Part shown: piece by piece, positions 1-4,871 of the stretch | Position numbering within the stretch: position 1 is the first letter of the stretch | How the letters are laid out: the number at the start of each line of letters is the position of its first letter | NCBI GenBank assembly: GCA_002690445.1 | Contig: NZER01000102.1 | Coordinates: 1 to 6,869 of the forward strand | Direction of reading: 5' to 3' | DNA: 6,869 nt | DNA from: Candidatus Pacearchaeota archaeon | GTDB lineage: Archaea > Nanoarchaeota > Nanoarchaeia > Pacearchaeales > GW2011-AR1 | Notes under the pieces: generated by a model | What the model was told of the DNA's origin: nothing | What the model saw: the letters and a program-made list of their open reading frames with translations, nothing else | The model's database searches: none | Translations under genes and position numbers: made by a program

Positions 1-2
1 GC

Positions 3-164
3 AAACATCATTGCGACCATGCAGAGGGTCATATCTACTTAGACAAGGAAGGTGCTTGCTCTATTACTTTAGAGGGCGCAGCATCCATGTCACAAGAGGA
101 ATTAGATAAGTATGGTGAGATAATGGCAGAAGCATTAAACAAGTCTGTTTGTGGGAGCGTTTAA
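3..164 (+). CDS. C-terminal part of an unrecognised protein (cut by window edge)
   Basis: An open frame enters from the left edge and ends at TAA 162-164, leaving the last 53 residues. The visible part starts with a His/Cys-rich stretch (KHHCDHAEGH) that could bind a metal, followed by a strand-like segment (YLDKEGACSITLEG) and a helix with acidic and Ala residues (SQEELDKYGEIMAEALNK). The start and the rest of the protein lie outside the window, so no family can be named. The next gene begins two bases after the stop, with its Shine-Dalgarno sequence inside this gene's last codons, so the two are very probably co-transcribed. Confidence is in its being coding; the function is unknown. Confidence 0.7.
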   Translation, partial: KHHCDHAEGHIYLDKEGACSITLEGAASMSQEELDKYGEIMAEALNKSVCGSV

Positions 165-165
165 G

Positions 166-336
166 ATGACAACTAAAGTTGAAAATAATGAGAAGAACCG
201 CATGGAGTTAGCTGAACAGGTAGTTGATGCTATGGACTTGAAAACATTAGTCCGGTGTATGTATGAGCATATACTTCAAGGCTATGAAAAGGATGATGAG
301 TTCTTTCAGTATGATTGGGAGATGATGAATGAGTGA
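166..336 (+). CDS. small acidic hypothetical protein (56 aa)
   Basis: I do not recognise this protein. ATG 166 is chosen because GGGAG at 153-157 lies eight bases upstream; the in-frame GTG at 151 is part of that ribosome site and inside the previous gene. The product is acidic and predicted mostly helical: a charged N-terminus (TTKVENNEKN), a middle helix (ELAEQVVDAMDLKTLVRCMY) and an acidic aromatic tail (EKDDEFFQYDWEMM). No signal peptide, membrane segment or metal motif is visible. The stop overlaps the next start by eight bases (ATGAGTGA), so translation of the two is probably coupled. Confidence 0.75.
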   Translation: MTTKVENNEKNRMELAEQVVDAMDLKTLVRCMYEHILQGYEKDDEFFQYDWEMMNE

Positions 337-523
337 CTTAAAAGTGATTTATGGTAACATTATTACCAAGCTAAGGAACGAAATAGCACAAAACGAAGAA
401 AAACACAAAGCCACACTAAAAAAAGAAAGAGAAGCTGCACATTTTGTCGTGCGTAGGCTAGAAGATGCGATCAGCGACCTTAAAAAAGCACTAGCAGAAA
501 ACAAAGAGGGTGAAGATGTTTAG
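329..523 (+). CDS. small charged coiled-coil-like protein (64 aa)
   Basis: The start is ATG 329, with GGGAG at 317-321 seven bases upstream, inside the previous gene. The product is strongly helical and rich in Lys and Glu; residues about 10-60 alternate hydrophobic and charged positions (for example ITKLRNEIAQNEEKHKATL, then RRLEDAISDLKKALAEN), as in a short coiled coil. It could dimerise or bind a partner, but that is inference; no family is recognised. It shares eight bases with each neighbour (329-336 and 516-523), placing it in the middle of a translationally coupled chain. Confidence 0.75.
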   Translation: MSDLKVIYGNIITKLRNEIAQNEEKHKATLKKEREAAHFVVRRLEDAISDLKKALAENKEGEDV

Positions 524-902
524 TGACGAAGTAGGAAAGCCCCTAAGTCCAGACCAGTATCAGGAGTATGAAAACAACCACTGGCGCACGCACACAAAGA
601 GAAAAAGGAGGAGCAAGGGGATAAGAAAACTAAAGAATAGAGCAGATAGACCAGATGATAAGGTCGTAAGAAAGTATCTAGAAGATAGAGTTAAAAAACT
701 AACTGAATTATATGATAAGCATGAGCCTCCGTTTGAGATGGTAACGGACTACGATGATCCCAGAGTTAGCTCTAATGGTAGATACAGCTATGGTATGGTA
801 GAGATGAACCTAGAAGAAGGTATTTCTCCGTTTGAGTTACAGGATTTTAACGAACAGATGCCAAAGTTGATAGACTATTTAGAAGGAGTTGAAGATGAGT
901 GA
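516..902 (+). CDS. hypothetical protein with basic middle and acidic tail (128 aa)
   Basis: I do not recognise this protein. ATG 516 follows AGAGGG at 505-510 by five bases; the GTG at 510 is in frame but belongs to that ribosome site. The charge is split: residues about 25-60 are very basic (THTKRKRRSKGIRKLKNR), suggesting nucleic-acid contact, and residues 60-71 look helical (RKYLEDRVKKLTEL). The C-terminal half is acidic, with an MNLEEGISPFELQDFNEQ segment and the ending GVEDE. Nucleic-acid binding is inference from charge alone. The stop TGA 900-902 lies within the next gene's ATGAGTGA start. Confidence 0.75.
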   Translation: MFSDEVGKPLSPDQYQEYENNHWRTHTKRKRRSKGIRKLKNRADRPDDKVVRKYLEDRVKKLTELYDKHEPPFEMVTDYDDPRVSSNGRYSYGMVEMNLEEGISPFELQDFNEQMPKLIDYLEGVEDE

Positions 903-1146
903 CTTAACAAAATTGCATAATGAGTATGCTAAGTATGTATACCTACATATAGACCCCGCAGACCTTCAAGACGGGGCAGCTATAGCTATCCAAGTCAAGA
1001 TGGATGACGAAGGGATAGTAGTAGATGCTTGGAGTAGGGAAAATGAACCAATCGCCTCTGCTTGGAAAACCTATGCTGACATGGGCTTTGAAGTAAGAGA
1101 ACTATTGACAATTGAAAAGCAACAGAAGGAGAGGGAAGATGGCTAA
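895..1146 (+). CDS. conserved-looking phage hypothetical protein (83 aa)
   Basis: ATG 895 has a very good ribosome site, AAGGAG at 883-888, six bases away; an in-frame TTG at 889 overlaps that site and is rejected. After a short helix the product has a compact beta-rich core: a YVYLHIDPADLQDG stretch, a strand AIAIQVKMDDEGIVVDAW, then SAWKTYADMGFEV, and it ends in a Lys/Glu helix. It resembles small uncharacterised proteins I associate with phage genomes, but I cannot name the family or a function. The first twelve bases, ATGAGTGACTTA, are identical to those of the gene at 329. It overlaps the next gene by eight bases (ATGGCTAA). Confidence 0.75.
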   Translation: MSDLTKLHNEYAKYVYLHIDPADLQDGAAIAIQVKMDDEGIVVDAWSRENEPIASAWKTYADMGFEVRELLTIEKQQKEREDG

Positions 1147-1363
1147 CTTCTGTTATGATTGCACTAAAGATATTCTTGGGGTAGACCCAAAGTGGAATGA
1201 CTTTGCAAGGGGTAGGATCAGAGCGATTCCAGAAGATGAGTTCTGGAAGGTATTGTGTGAGGGCTGCGGGGTAGTAGTGGTAGACAGTGAAGGCAAGAAA
1301 GTGAATGAAACCCGCCTTAGCTTTTGTGAAAGGATAGATGAAGATGAAGATGAAGATGAATGA
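1139..1363 (+). CDS. small CxxC zinc-binding protein with DE-repeat tail (74 aa)
   Basis: ATG 1139 follows the purine-rich ribosome site AAGGAGAGG at 1126-1134. The protein begins with a CxxC pair (C5, C8) and has a second pair at C40 and C43 (LCEGCG), the usual layout of a treble-clef or zinc-ribbon fold; C63 is extra. Zinc binding is inferred from this spacing. Residues 44-49 (GVVVVD) form a likely strand. The protein ends in four Asp-Glu pairs, encoded by four GATGAA hexamers that also serve as the start region of the next gene. Such mini zinc fingers are common in phages and often bind DNA, RNA or host proteins; nothing here says which. Confidence 0.8.
   Translation: MANFCYDCTKDILGVDPKWNDFARGRIRAIPEDEFWKVLCEGCGVVVVDSEGKKVNETRLSFCERIDEDEDEDE
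1337..1360 (+). repeat. (GATGAA)x4 hexanucleotide tandem repeat spanning a stop/start junction
   Basis: Four perfect copies of GATGAA. In one frame they encode Asp-Glu four times, at the C-terminus of the upstream zinc protein; in another they supply ATGAAG units, giving Met-Lys repeats and four alternative start codons for the downstream gene. The unit length is a multiple of three, so gain or loss of copies would lengthen or shorten both proteins without shifting either frame. Confidence 0.95.
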
Positions 1364-1550
1364 TGGACAGAAACAAACAGTCAATCATGTCTATCACTTC
1401 CTAAAAGACCTTAAATATCATTATGACATTGGTTTCTATCAATGTAATGGAAGAAAGCCAGACGATACAAACTTAAAGAGTATGATATGGTACTTGGAGA
1501 CTAACTTCCCTAAAGATATGTTAGAGCATGAGATGGGAGAGAGGGAGTAA
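1344..1550 (+). CDS. small hypothetical protein with Met-Lys repeat N-terminus (68 aa)
   Basis: I do not recognise this protein. Four in-frame ATG codons (1338, 1344, 1350, 1356) lie in the GATGAA repeat. I chose 1344 because AAAGGA at 1329-1334 is then nine bases away; 1338 is too close at three bases and the later ones are far. Depending on the start, the N-terminus is MKMKMKM or a shorter form. The body is rich in aromatic residues and His (QTVNHVYHFLKDLKYHYD, then GFYQCNGRKPDD) and ends in an acidic helix (MLEHEMGERE), suggesting a small globular helical fold. It overlaps the preceding gene by 20 bases from this start. Confidence 0.7.
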   Translation: MKMKMNDGQKQTVNHVYHFLKDLKYHYDIGFYQCNGRKPDDTNLKSMIWYLETNFPKDMLEHEMGERE

Positions 1551-1558
1551 TAATTTGA

Positions 1559-1762
1559 ATGAGATTACACGCCGTAGAGATAGCGAAGAATAAGCTGTAT
1601 TCGTTTAGCTTGTGGGACACAGAAGGAAATCTTATTACTGTATATCTTGGAAACAAAAGTTACATAAAGCAAAAGATTGCGCTAGTAAATAGGAAGATGG
1701 CTAAAGAAAAACAGGTAGCTTGTGGGGAGCATGTAGAGGGAGACAAAGATGAACATTCTTAG
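1559..1762 (+). CDS. small hypothetical protein (67 aa)
   Basis: I do not recognise this protein. ATG 1559 is the first start after an in-frame stop at 1556-1558; the purine-rich GAGGGAG at 1541-1547 is eleven bases upstream, a little far. The first 40 residues read as a small beta sheet (AVEIAKNKLYSFSLWD, then GNLITVYLGNKSYI), a pattern of strand, turn, strand built around 'WDTEGN'. A basic helix follows (KQKIALVNRKMAKEKQ) and then a hydrophilic tail. An eight-base gap separates it from the gene before, and its end overlaps the start of the RuvB gene by 14 bases, so RuvB translation is probably coupled to this gene. Confidence 0.7.
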   Translation: MRLHAVEIAKNKLYSFSLWDTEGNLITVYLGNKSYIKQKIALVNRKMAKEKQVACGEHVEGDKDEHS

Positions 1763-2663
1763 ACCAAAAAAGTTTGATGACATCTTAGGACAGGCATCAG
1801 TTCTTAATGCTCTCCAGATAAGTGTTGATAGTGCAAAAAAAAGAAACACCTGTTTGGGTCATATGTTATTCTATGGCCCTGCCGGAACAGGAAAAACTAC
1901 ATTAGCGAACGCAATATCAAATGAGATGGGTTGTTCATTACAAACTGCTAATGGTGCTAATCTAAGAAGCATTAAACCCGTTGTCGCTTATCTAATGCAG
2001 ATTAAGAAGAACTCTATTCTGTTCATAGATGAGATTCATCGTATGACTAAAGTTGTAGAGGAACTTTTATATCCAGTCATGGAAGATTTTAAGATAGACA
2101 TGGCTGTTAGTGAGAAAAAAACCATAAGCGTTTCAGTACCTAGTTTTACTTTAATCGGGGCAACTACCCAGATTGGATTGCTGGCTAAACCATTCATTGA
2201 TAGATTCAAGAATAAACACACCTTAAAATTATATAGTGATAAAGACTTACGGGCTATTGCCGAAGCCAATGTAAGTAAGCTAGAGATCAGCCTGTCTGAT
2301 GACGCTATGAGCTTAGTGGCTAAAATTTCTAAAGGTACACCACGTATAGTAAATTCAACATTGGAGTGGTTAAGGGACTACAAGGTTGCCAAAAATCTTG
2401 GTCAGTTGTCTTTGGAAGATGTAAAAGGGGCCATGAAAATTAGGGGTGTGAACACTAGTGGCTTAACGGATGTTGACCGACAATACTTACGAGCGTTGAA
2501 TAACAGCGATATTCCTCTAGGGGTTGGTACAATATCCGCAACTACAGGGATTGATAAAGTAACCATCGAGGATACAATTGAGCCGTGGCTGCTACAAAAT
2601 GATATAATAAAGAAAACGCCTCGCGGTAGAATACTCAACCGCAAAAAGGTTGGAAAAAAATGA
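1749..2663 (+). CDS. ruvB: RuvB-like Holliday junction branch-migration ATPase
   Basis: RuvB is the hexameric AAA+ motor that, with RuvA, drives branch migration of Holliday junctions. The start at 1749 follows GAGGGAG (1736-1742) by six bases. In order: the RuvB N-terminal signature RPKKFDDILGQ (5-15); Walker A GPAGTGKTT (43-51, K49); Walker B LFIDEIHR (91-98, D94, E95); sensor 1 GATT (137-140); a probable arginine finger R152 in DRF; sensor 2 GTPRI (R199); and the C-terminal winged helix (about 240-295) with TIEDTIEPWLLQ and the TPRGR motif at 290-294. At 304 residues it is shorter than bacterial RuvB (about 330-350), mainly at both ends. The segment that in E. coli forms the RuvA-contact hairpin (about 117-134) is about three residues shorter here, and RDRFG has become IDRFK. 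No ruvA or ruvC is in the window, so the partner is unknown. The family call is secure; the cellular role is inferred. Confidence 0.95.
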   Translation: MNILRPKKFDDILGQASVLNALQISVDSAKKRNTCLGHMLFYGPAGTGKTTLANAISNEMGCSLQTANGANLRSIKPVVAYLMQIKKNSILFIDEIHRMTKVVEELLYPVMEDFKIDMAVSEKKTISVSVPSFTLIGATTQIGLLAKPFIDRFKNKHTLKLYSDKDLRAIAEANVSKLEISLSDDAMSLVAKISKGTPRIVNSTLEWLRDYKVAKNLGQLSLEDVKGAMKIRGVNTSGLTDVDRQYLRALNNSDIPLGVGTISATTGIDKVTIEDTIEPWLLQNDIIKKTPRGRILNRKKVGKK

Positions 2664-2821
2664 AGGTTAGATGTCCAAGATGTGATACATGCGGATTTGA
2701 AGAAGATGAAAACTATGAACACTCTACTTGTTCTGTTTGTTTAGGCATGGGTTATCTTATACAGCCATACCTTCCGAATCTGGCTGTAGAGGAAGATGAA
2801 AAGGAGATTAAAGATGGCTAA
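2660..2821 (+). CDS. mini zinc-finger protein with five Cys (53 aa)
   Basis: This very short gene starts at ATG 2660, overlapping the RuvB stop by four bases (ATGA), the classic coupled arrangement; the ribosome site GGA at 2652-2654 is weak, which fits re-initiation. The protein begins MKVRCPRCDTCG, with C5, C8 and C11, and has a second pair C24/C27 in CSVCLGMGY. The second motif resembles the CxxCxGxG units of the DnaJ zinc domain, so a one-site zinc fold is likely. The C-terminal part is acidic and has no recognised fold. Function is unknown; a protein-protein or nucleic-acid adaptor is a guess. It overlaps the next gene by eight bases (ATGGCTAA), the same octamer as at 1139. Confidence 0.8.
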   Translation: MKVRCPRCDTCGFEEDENYEHSTCSVCLGMGYLIQPYLPNLAVEEDEKEIKDG

Positions 2822-3077
2822 GAAGTACAGACCAAAACAAAAAGGGTATGATGCTGGCTTGGTTTTAACAACCAAGAGTCCCTACGGAAGCCATGAAGAA
2901 ATGGTTGTAGACCCTTTTAACACAGAAGAACTTGAATCTGACGCGCGGTGGACAAAACTGAAAAATAATGATGTGATATGTAAAGATGATAAGGGTTATT
3001 ATAAAACGGAGAGAAGCCGTTTGGATAATGGATTGGCAGACCCTAATAGGTATTGCGGTAGAGATTCGACCGAGTAA
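2814..3077 (+). CDS. hypothetical protein (87 aa)
   Basis: ATG 2814 follows AAGGAG (2801-2806) by seven bases; an in-frame start at 2796 lies upstream of that site and is rejected. The N-terminus is basic (AKKYRPKQKGYDAG), followed by a strand-like LVLTTKSP, a Pro/acidic stretch (VVDPFNTEELESDARWTKL) and a Lys/Asp/Tyr-rich part (ICKDDKGYYKTERS). No membrane segment or catalytic motif is seen, and no family is recognised. Its stop at 3075-3077 does not meet the next clear start at 3128; a different frame remains open across that interval (see 3028-3135), so the true C-terminus deserves checking. Confidence 0.7.
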   Translation: MAKKYRPKQKGYDAGLVLTTKSPYGSHEEMVVDPFNTEELESDARWTKLKNNDVICKDDKGYYKTERSRLDNGLADPNRYCGRDSTE

Positions 3078-3135
3078 AAGTGTTGAAGAACTAGGAATTG
3101 ACGTTCTTTCTAGCGATGGGGTTGACAATGAGTGA
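3028..3135 (+). CDS. possible hidden microprotein (35 aa)
   Basis: In the frame one base ahead of the preceding gene, ATG 3028 opens 35 codons ending at TGA 3133-3135. The product starts with a hydrophobic segment (DWQTLIGIAVEI) and ends acidic (VEELGIDVLSSDGVDNE). Two things favour it: it fills a 50-base hole in an otherwise gap-free region, and its stop falls exactly in the ATGAGTGA start of the next gene, the junction used repeatedly in this cluster. Against it: only GGA (3023-3025), two bases from the ATG, can serve as ribosome site, and it overlaps the previous gene by 50 bases. ATG 2986 is a longer alternative start. It could also be a frameshifted extension of the previous gene. Confidence 0.35.
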   Translation: MDWQTLIGIAVEIRPSKSVEELGIDVLSSDGVDNE

Positions 3136-3331
3136 TCGAATTGAGATATTTAAGAAGCTGACAAAAGCACAGAGACTTGTGTTTACTGGACACAGACTGA
3201 GAGGAAACGATTGGGACGAAGATATAGCCAACTCTTTAGATGCTTTTCAACACTATTTTAAAGGAGATGAAGAAGTAGCTTCACAAATTGCTGATAAACT
3301 TATCAAGTCCTATAAAAAGGAAGATGAATAA
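3128..3331 (+). CDS. small hypothetical helical protein (67 aa)
   Basis: I do not recognise this protein. ATG 3128 is preferred: GGGGT at 3118-3122 is a passable ribosome site five bases away, and ATGAGTGA recurs as a start in this region. The in-frame ATG 3116 and TTG 3098 upstream have no good site. The protein is mixed-charge and mostly helical: DRIEIFKKLTKAQRLVF, a short polar linker with TGHRLRGNDWDED, then SLDAFQHYF and a final helix ASQIADKLIKSYKKEDE. The architecture would suit a small protein- or nucleic-acid-binding helical bundle, which is a guess. TAA 3329-3331 shares one base with the next ATG (TAATG). Confidence 0.7.
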   Translation: MSDRIEIFKKLTKAQRLVFTGHRLRGNDWDEDIANSLDAFQHYFKGDEEVASQIADKLIKSYKKEDE

Positions 3332-3435
3332 TGCATTATCCAACATACAGTAACTATAATTACTACTACATGCCGCAAGGAATATATTATAGTTATTGGG
3401 GATACTATCCGTACCACACTAATAGGGGGATGTAA
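3331..3435 (+). CDS. tyrosine-rich microprotein (34 aa)
   Basis: ATG 3331 shares its first base with the upstream stop (TAATG), and AAGGAAG at 3317-3323 gives a good ribosome site seven bases away. The stop TAA 3433-3435 again shares one base with the next ATG, so the small frame is bounded on both sides by the tightest junction type, strong evidence that it is translated. Twelve of 34 residues are Tyr (for example SNYNYYYM and SYWGYYPY), with one Trp, several Asn, Pro and Gly, one Arg and no Lys, Asp or Glu. No family is recognised. The composition recalls low-complexity, aromatic 'sticker' sequences rather than an enzyme or membrane protein. Confidence 0.75.
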   Translation: MHYPTYSNYNYYYMPQGIYYSYWGYYPYHTNRGM

Positions 3436-3746
3436 TGCCTAAAGTAGAAGGAACATACTCCCATAGTATGACTAAAGAAGAAGCGGCAGACGCATCCAAG
3501 AAAGCAGTAACGAAGTTGCTGACTGCTTTTGAGGCTACTGACACAACCGTTACCTCAGACGGGGAAGATAACGTAGGGTTTTCCTGTAAGAGTAGGGGCT
3601 TTTCTATCACTGGAAAAATTCTTATTAAGGATAATGAAGTGAATGCAACAATTGCGTTGCCCATGATGGCTATTGCGTTCAAGGGGCTTGTGAAGGCAGC
3701 TATGGACAAACACGTACCCAAACACTTGGAGGCGGCCAATGAGTAG
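3435..3746 (+). CDS. polyhydroxyalkanoate-system (PHA granule regulator)-like domain protein
   Basis: ATG 3435 follows AGGGGGA (3424-3430) by four bases. The product (103 aa) has the layout I associate with the polyhydroxyalkanoic acid system protein family: a short N-terminus ending in a conserved-type His (H10), a helix carrying EEAADASKKAVTKLLTAF (15-32), then a meander of strands with VGFSCKSRGFSITGKILI (47-64), DNEVNATIALPMMAIAFKG (66-84) and a final helix ending in KHVPKHL. The resemblance is by pattern, without alignment. In bacteria these proteins accompany PHA genes; no PHA enzyme is here, so in a phage the fold may have another, probably binding, role. It overlaps the next gene by eight bases (ATGAGTAG). 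Confidence 0.7.
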   Translation: MPKVEGTYSHSMTKEEAADASKKAVTKLLTAFEATDTTVTSDGEDNVGFSCKSRGFSITGKILIKDNEVNATIALPMMAIAFKGLVKAAMDKHVPKHLEAANE

Positions 3747-3927
3747 CTATAAAACGATAAGCGGTGTTATCAGTGATATTAATGTAATGATTGCTGAATC
3801 GCCACTACCAAATAAAGTTAAGTATCAACTGACAAACATTGTTAAGGATCTTGAACAGTTACCAGAAGTAGTAAGAGAACACCTAGTCGAAAAAGGAGAT
3901 AGCATTGGGCTACACCACGACGATTAA
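3739..3927 (+). CDS. small hypothetical helical protein (62 aa)
   Basis: I do not recognise this protein. ATG 3739 has a strong ribosome site, GGAGG at 3728-3732, six bases upstream. The protein reads as two or three short helices: TISGVISDINVMIAE, a Pro-containing turn (SPLPNKVKYQ), then LTNIVKDLEQLPEVVREHL, and a His/Asp end (GLHHDD). Regular spacing of hydrophobic residues suggests a small helical hairpin that may oligomerise. No membrane span or metal site is convincing. It overlaps the PHA-system-like gene by eight bases; the 13 bases after its stop hold a consensus ribosome site for the next gene. Confidence 0.7.
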   Translation: MSSYKTISGVISDINVMIAESPLPNKVKYQLTNIVKDLEQLPEVVREHLVEKGDSIGLHHDD

Positions 3928-3940
3928 GAAGGAGGTTGGT

Positions 3941-4111
3941 ATGCCAACAAGCGATAGCGAAGCAAGGAAGATACAGGAAATTATAAACGATTTTCTTACA
4001 AAAGATCAAGCAAAAGAAATAACTAGAAGGTTAGACGAAGAAGTTGCTAGCAATACAGACAACGACTCTTTAAGGGTTAGCCTAAAAATGCTTAGAAGTC
4101 TCTACAGGTAA
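3941..4111 (+). CDS. small hypothetical helical protein (56 aa)
   Basis: I do not recognise this protein. ATG 3941 is set by the best ribosome site in the window, AAGGAGGT at 3929-3936, four bases away; the in-frame start at 3905 has no such site and would overlap the preceding gene. The protein is almost all helix and highly charged: EARKIQEIINDFLTKDQAKE (8-27), ITRRLDEEVASN (28-39), and a basic C-terminal helix LRVSLKMLRSLYR (44-56). No Cys, Trp or catalytic motif is present. A helical bundle or adaptor role is possible but unproven. Given the consensus ribosome site, it may be one of the more highly translated genes here. Confidence 0.75.
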   Translation: MPTSDSEARKIQEIINDFLTKDQAKEITRRLDEEVASNTDNDSLRVSLKMLRSLYR

Positions 4112-4120
4112 AGGAATGTT

Positions 4121-4564
4121 ATGAGTGATCCATTAAAGAGAATCGTAGTAGATTGTGATGGTGTTATTGCCAGCAAACAACACGGCGGGGATTATTCTCA
4201 AGCCCCACCTCTAGAACACGGTATTGAGCAGGTTAATAAACTATACGATATGGGATATGAAGTAATTTTATACACCGCTAGATATGGTGAAAGAAAAGCT
4301 GGAAATATCAACGAAATGTATGAAGCTGGTTATTGTGAGTGGGTAGACTGGCTTAAAAAGCATGGAGTAAAGTATCATCACGCTTTTATGGGAAAGATAG
4401 CGGGAGTTCTTTACATTGATGATAAGGCTGCTAGAGTTAGGGGCGATGACGAAGTCGGTTGGGGAGAGGTGTGGAAAGAGGTTGCAGACCTCAAGGGTAA
4501 AGATAGGTACGGGAATCATTATACCGAAGAACAACAAAATTATTGGGATGGATTTGTTGGATAA
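4121..4564 (+). CDS. HAD-superfamily phosphatase-like hydrolase (147 aa)
   Basis: HAD hydrolases remove phosphate through an aspartyl-phosphate intermediate. The motifs are present in order: motif I VVDCDGVI (9-16) with nucleophile D11 and acid/base D13; motif II YTAR (51-54, T52); motif III at K92 in MGKIAG; and motif IV LYIDDKA (97-103, D100 and D101 as Mg2+ ligands). The short insert between motifs I and II and the YIDDKA form match small HAD proteins related to capsule-biosynthesis and phage 5'/3'-phosphatase-like proteins; there is no kinase domain. The substrate (a nucleotide, sugar phosphate or nucleic-acid end) cannot be read from the sequence. ATG 4121 follows AAGGA (4111-4115) by five bases. 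The C-terminal 25 residues are polar and probably outside the core. A 74-base gap follows. Confidence 0.85.
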   Translation: MSDPLKRIVVDCDGVIASKQHGGDYSQAPPLEHGIEQVNKLYDMGYEVILYTARYGERKAGNINEMYEAGYCEWVDWLKKHGVKYHHAFMGKIAGVLYIDDKAARVRGDDEVGWGEVWKEVADLKGKDRYGNHYTEEQQNYWDGFVG

Positions 4565-4638
4565 AAACCTATAGATGATTTGATCAGCTAAAGCTGCCGG
4601 ATTGAAAAATACTGATATGTTATCTAGTAAGGGGTTGT
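4565..4638. other. intergenic gap with imperfect inverted repeat
   Basis: This is the second-largest gap in the window. No small ORF with a ribosome site is evident. Two pairs of complementary 5-mers nest in the right order (TAGAT 4572-4576 with ATCTA 4622-4626; ATCAG 4583-4587 with CTGAT 4612-4616). AACC 4566-4569 could also pair with GGTT 4633-4636 next to the ribosome site of the following gene. This could be a folded leader, but matches this short may arise by chance. A weak promoter-like pair (TTGAAA 4602-4607, TAGTAA 4625-4630) is also seen. Confidence 0.3.
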
Positions 4639-4869
4639 ATGAATAAGCCGTTTTCGATTAAGTTTGACTGGGGGGAATTTGATAATGCTTCAAGTCTAAC
4701 CTCCTTCCAGAAGTATAGAATAAAAACGCGATGTAAAAAGGCGGTAAAGGATACTATACAAGAAGTTATCAATCAATCCATTGAGGATCGTCAAACCAGA
4801 AGGCAAGAGCTTGAAGCACACAAAGACCCAGAAGATCCATTTAAGTTAGATTTAGGAGGCGAGGGATAG
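4639..4869 (+). CDS. small charged hypothetical protein (76 aa)
   Basis: I do not recognise this protein. ATG 4639 is preceded by AGGGG (4630-4634), four bases away. The N-terminus has a short aromatic strand-like stretch (FSIKFDWGEFDNASS), followed by a basic helix (KYRIKTRCKKAVKDTIQEVI, about 26-45) and a long acidic/basic helix (EDRQTRRQELEAHKDPED), then a soft tail ending GGEG. The basic middle might contact nucleic acid; that is inference from charge. It is the first gene after the 74-base gap, so it may begin a new transcript. Two bases separate it from the small membrane peptide that follows. Confidence 0.7.
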   Translation: MNKPFSIKFDWGEFDNASSLTSFQKYRIKTRCKKAVKDTIQEVINQSIEDRQTRRQELEAHKDPEDPFKLDLGGEG

Positions 4870-4871
4870 TT

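Noticed and set aside
995..1384. Minus-strand open frame of about 129 codons
   Set aside because: It lies opposite two well-supported plus-strand genes, has a low-complexity N-terminus (the reverse reading of the GATGAA repeat region), and no ribosome site; it is a shadow.
2402..2722. Minus-strand open frame opposite the end of ruvB
   Set aside because: It reads antisense to the conserved RuvB winged helix and has no independent support.
3419..3739. Minus-strand open frame opposite the PHA-system-like gene
   Set aside because: It nearly mirrors the plus-strand gene, which has a strong ribosome site and family-like pattern; there is no minus-strand signal.
4585..4596. CAGC-TAAA-GCTG hairpin as a terminator after the HAD gene
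   Set aside because: Only four base pairs, and no T-run follows, so it does not fit a Rho-independent terminator.
4602..4630. Sigma-70 promoter TTGAAA / TAGTAA
   Set aside because: Spacing is 17 bases, but the -10 box matches only half of the consensus; mentioned in the gap entry but not called as a promoter.
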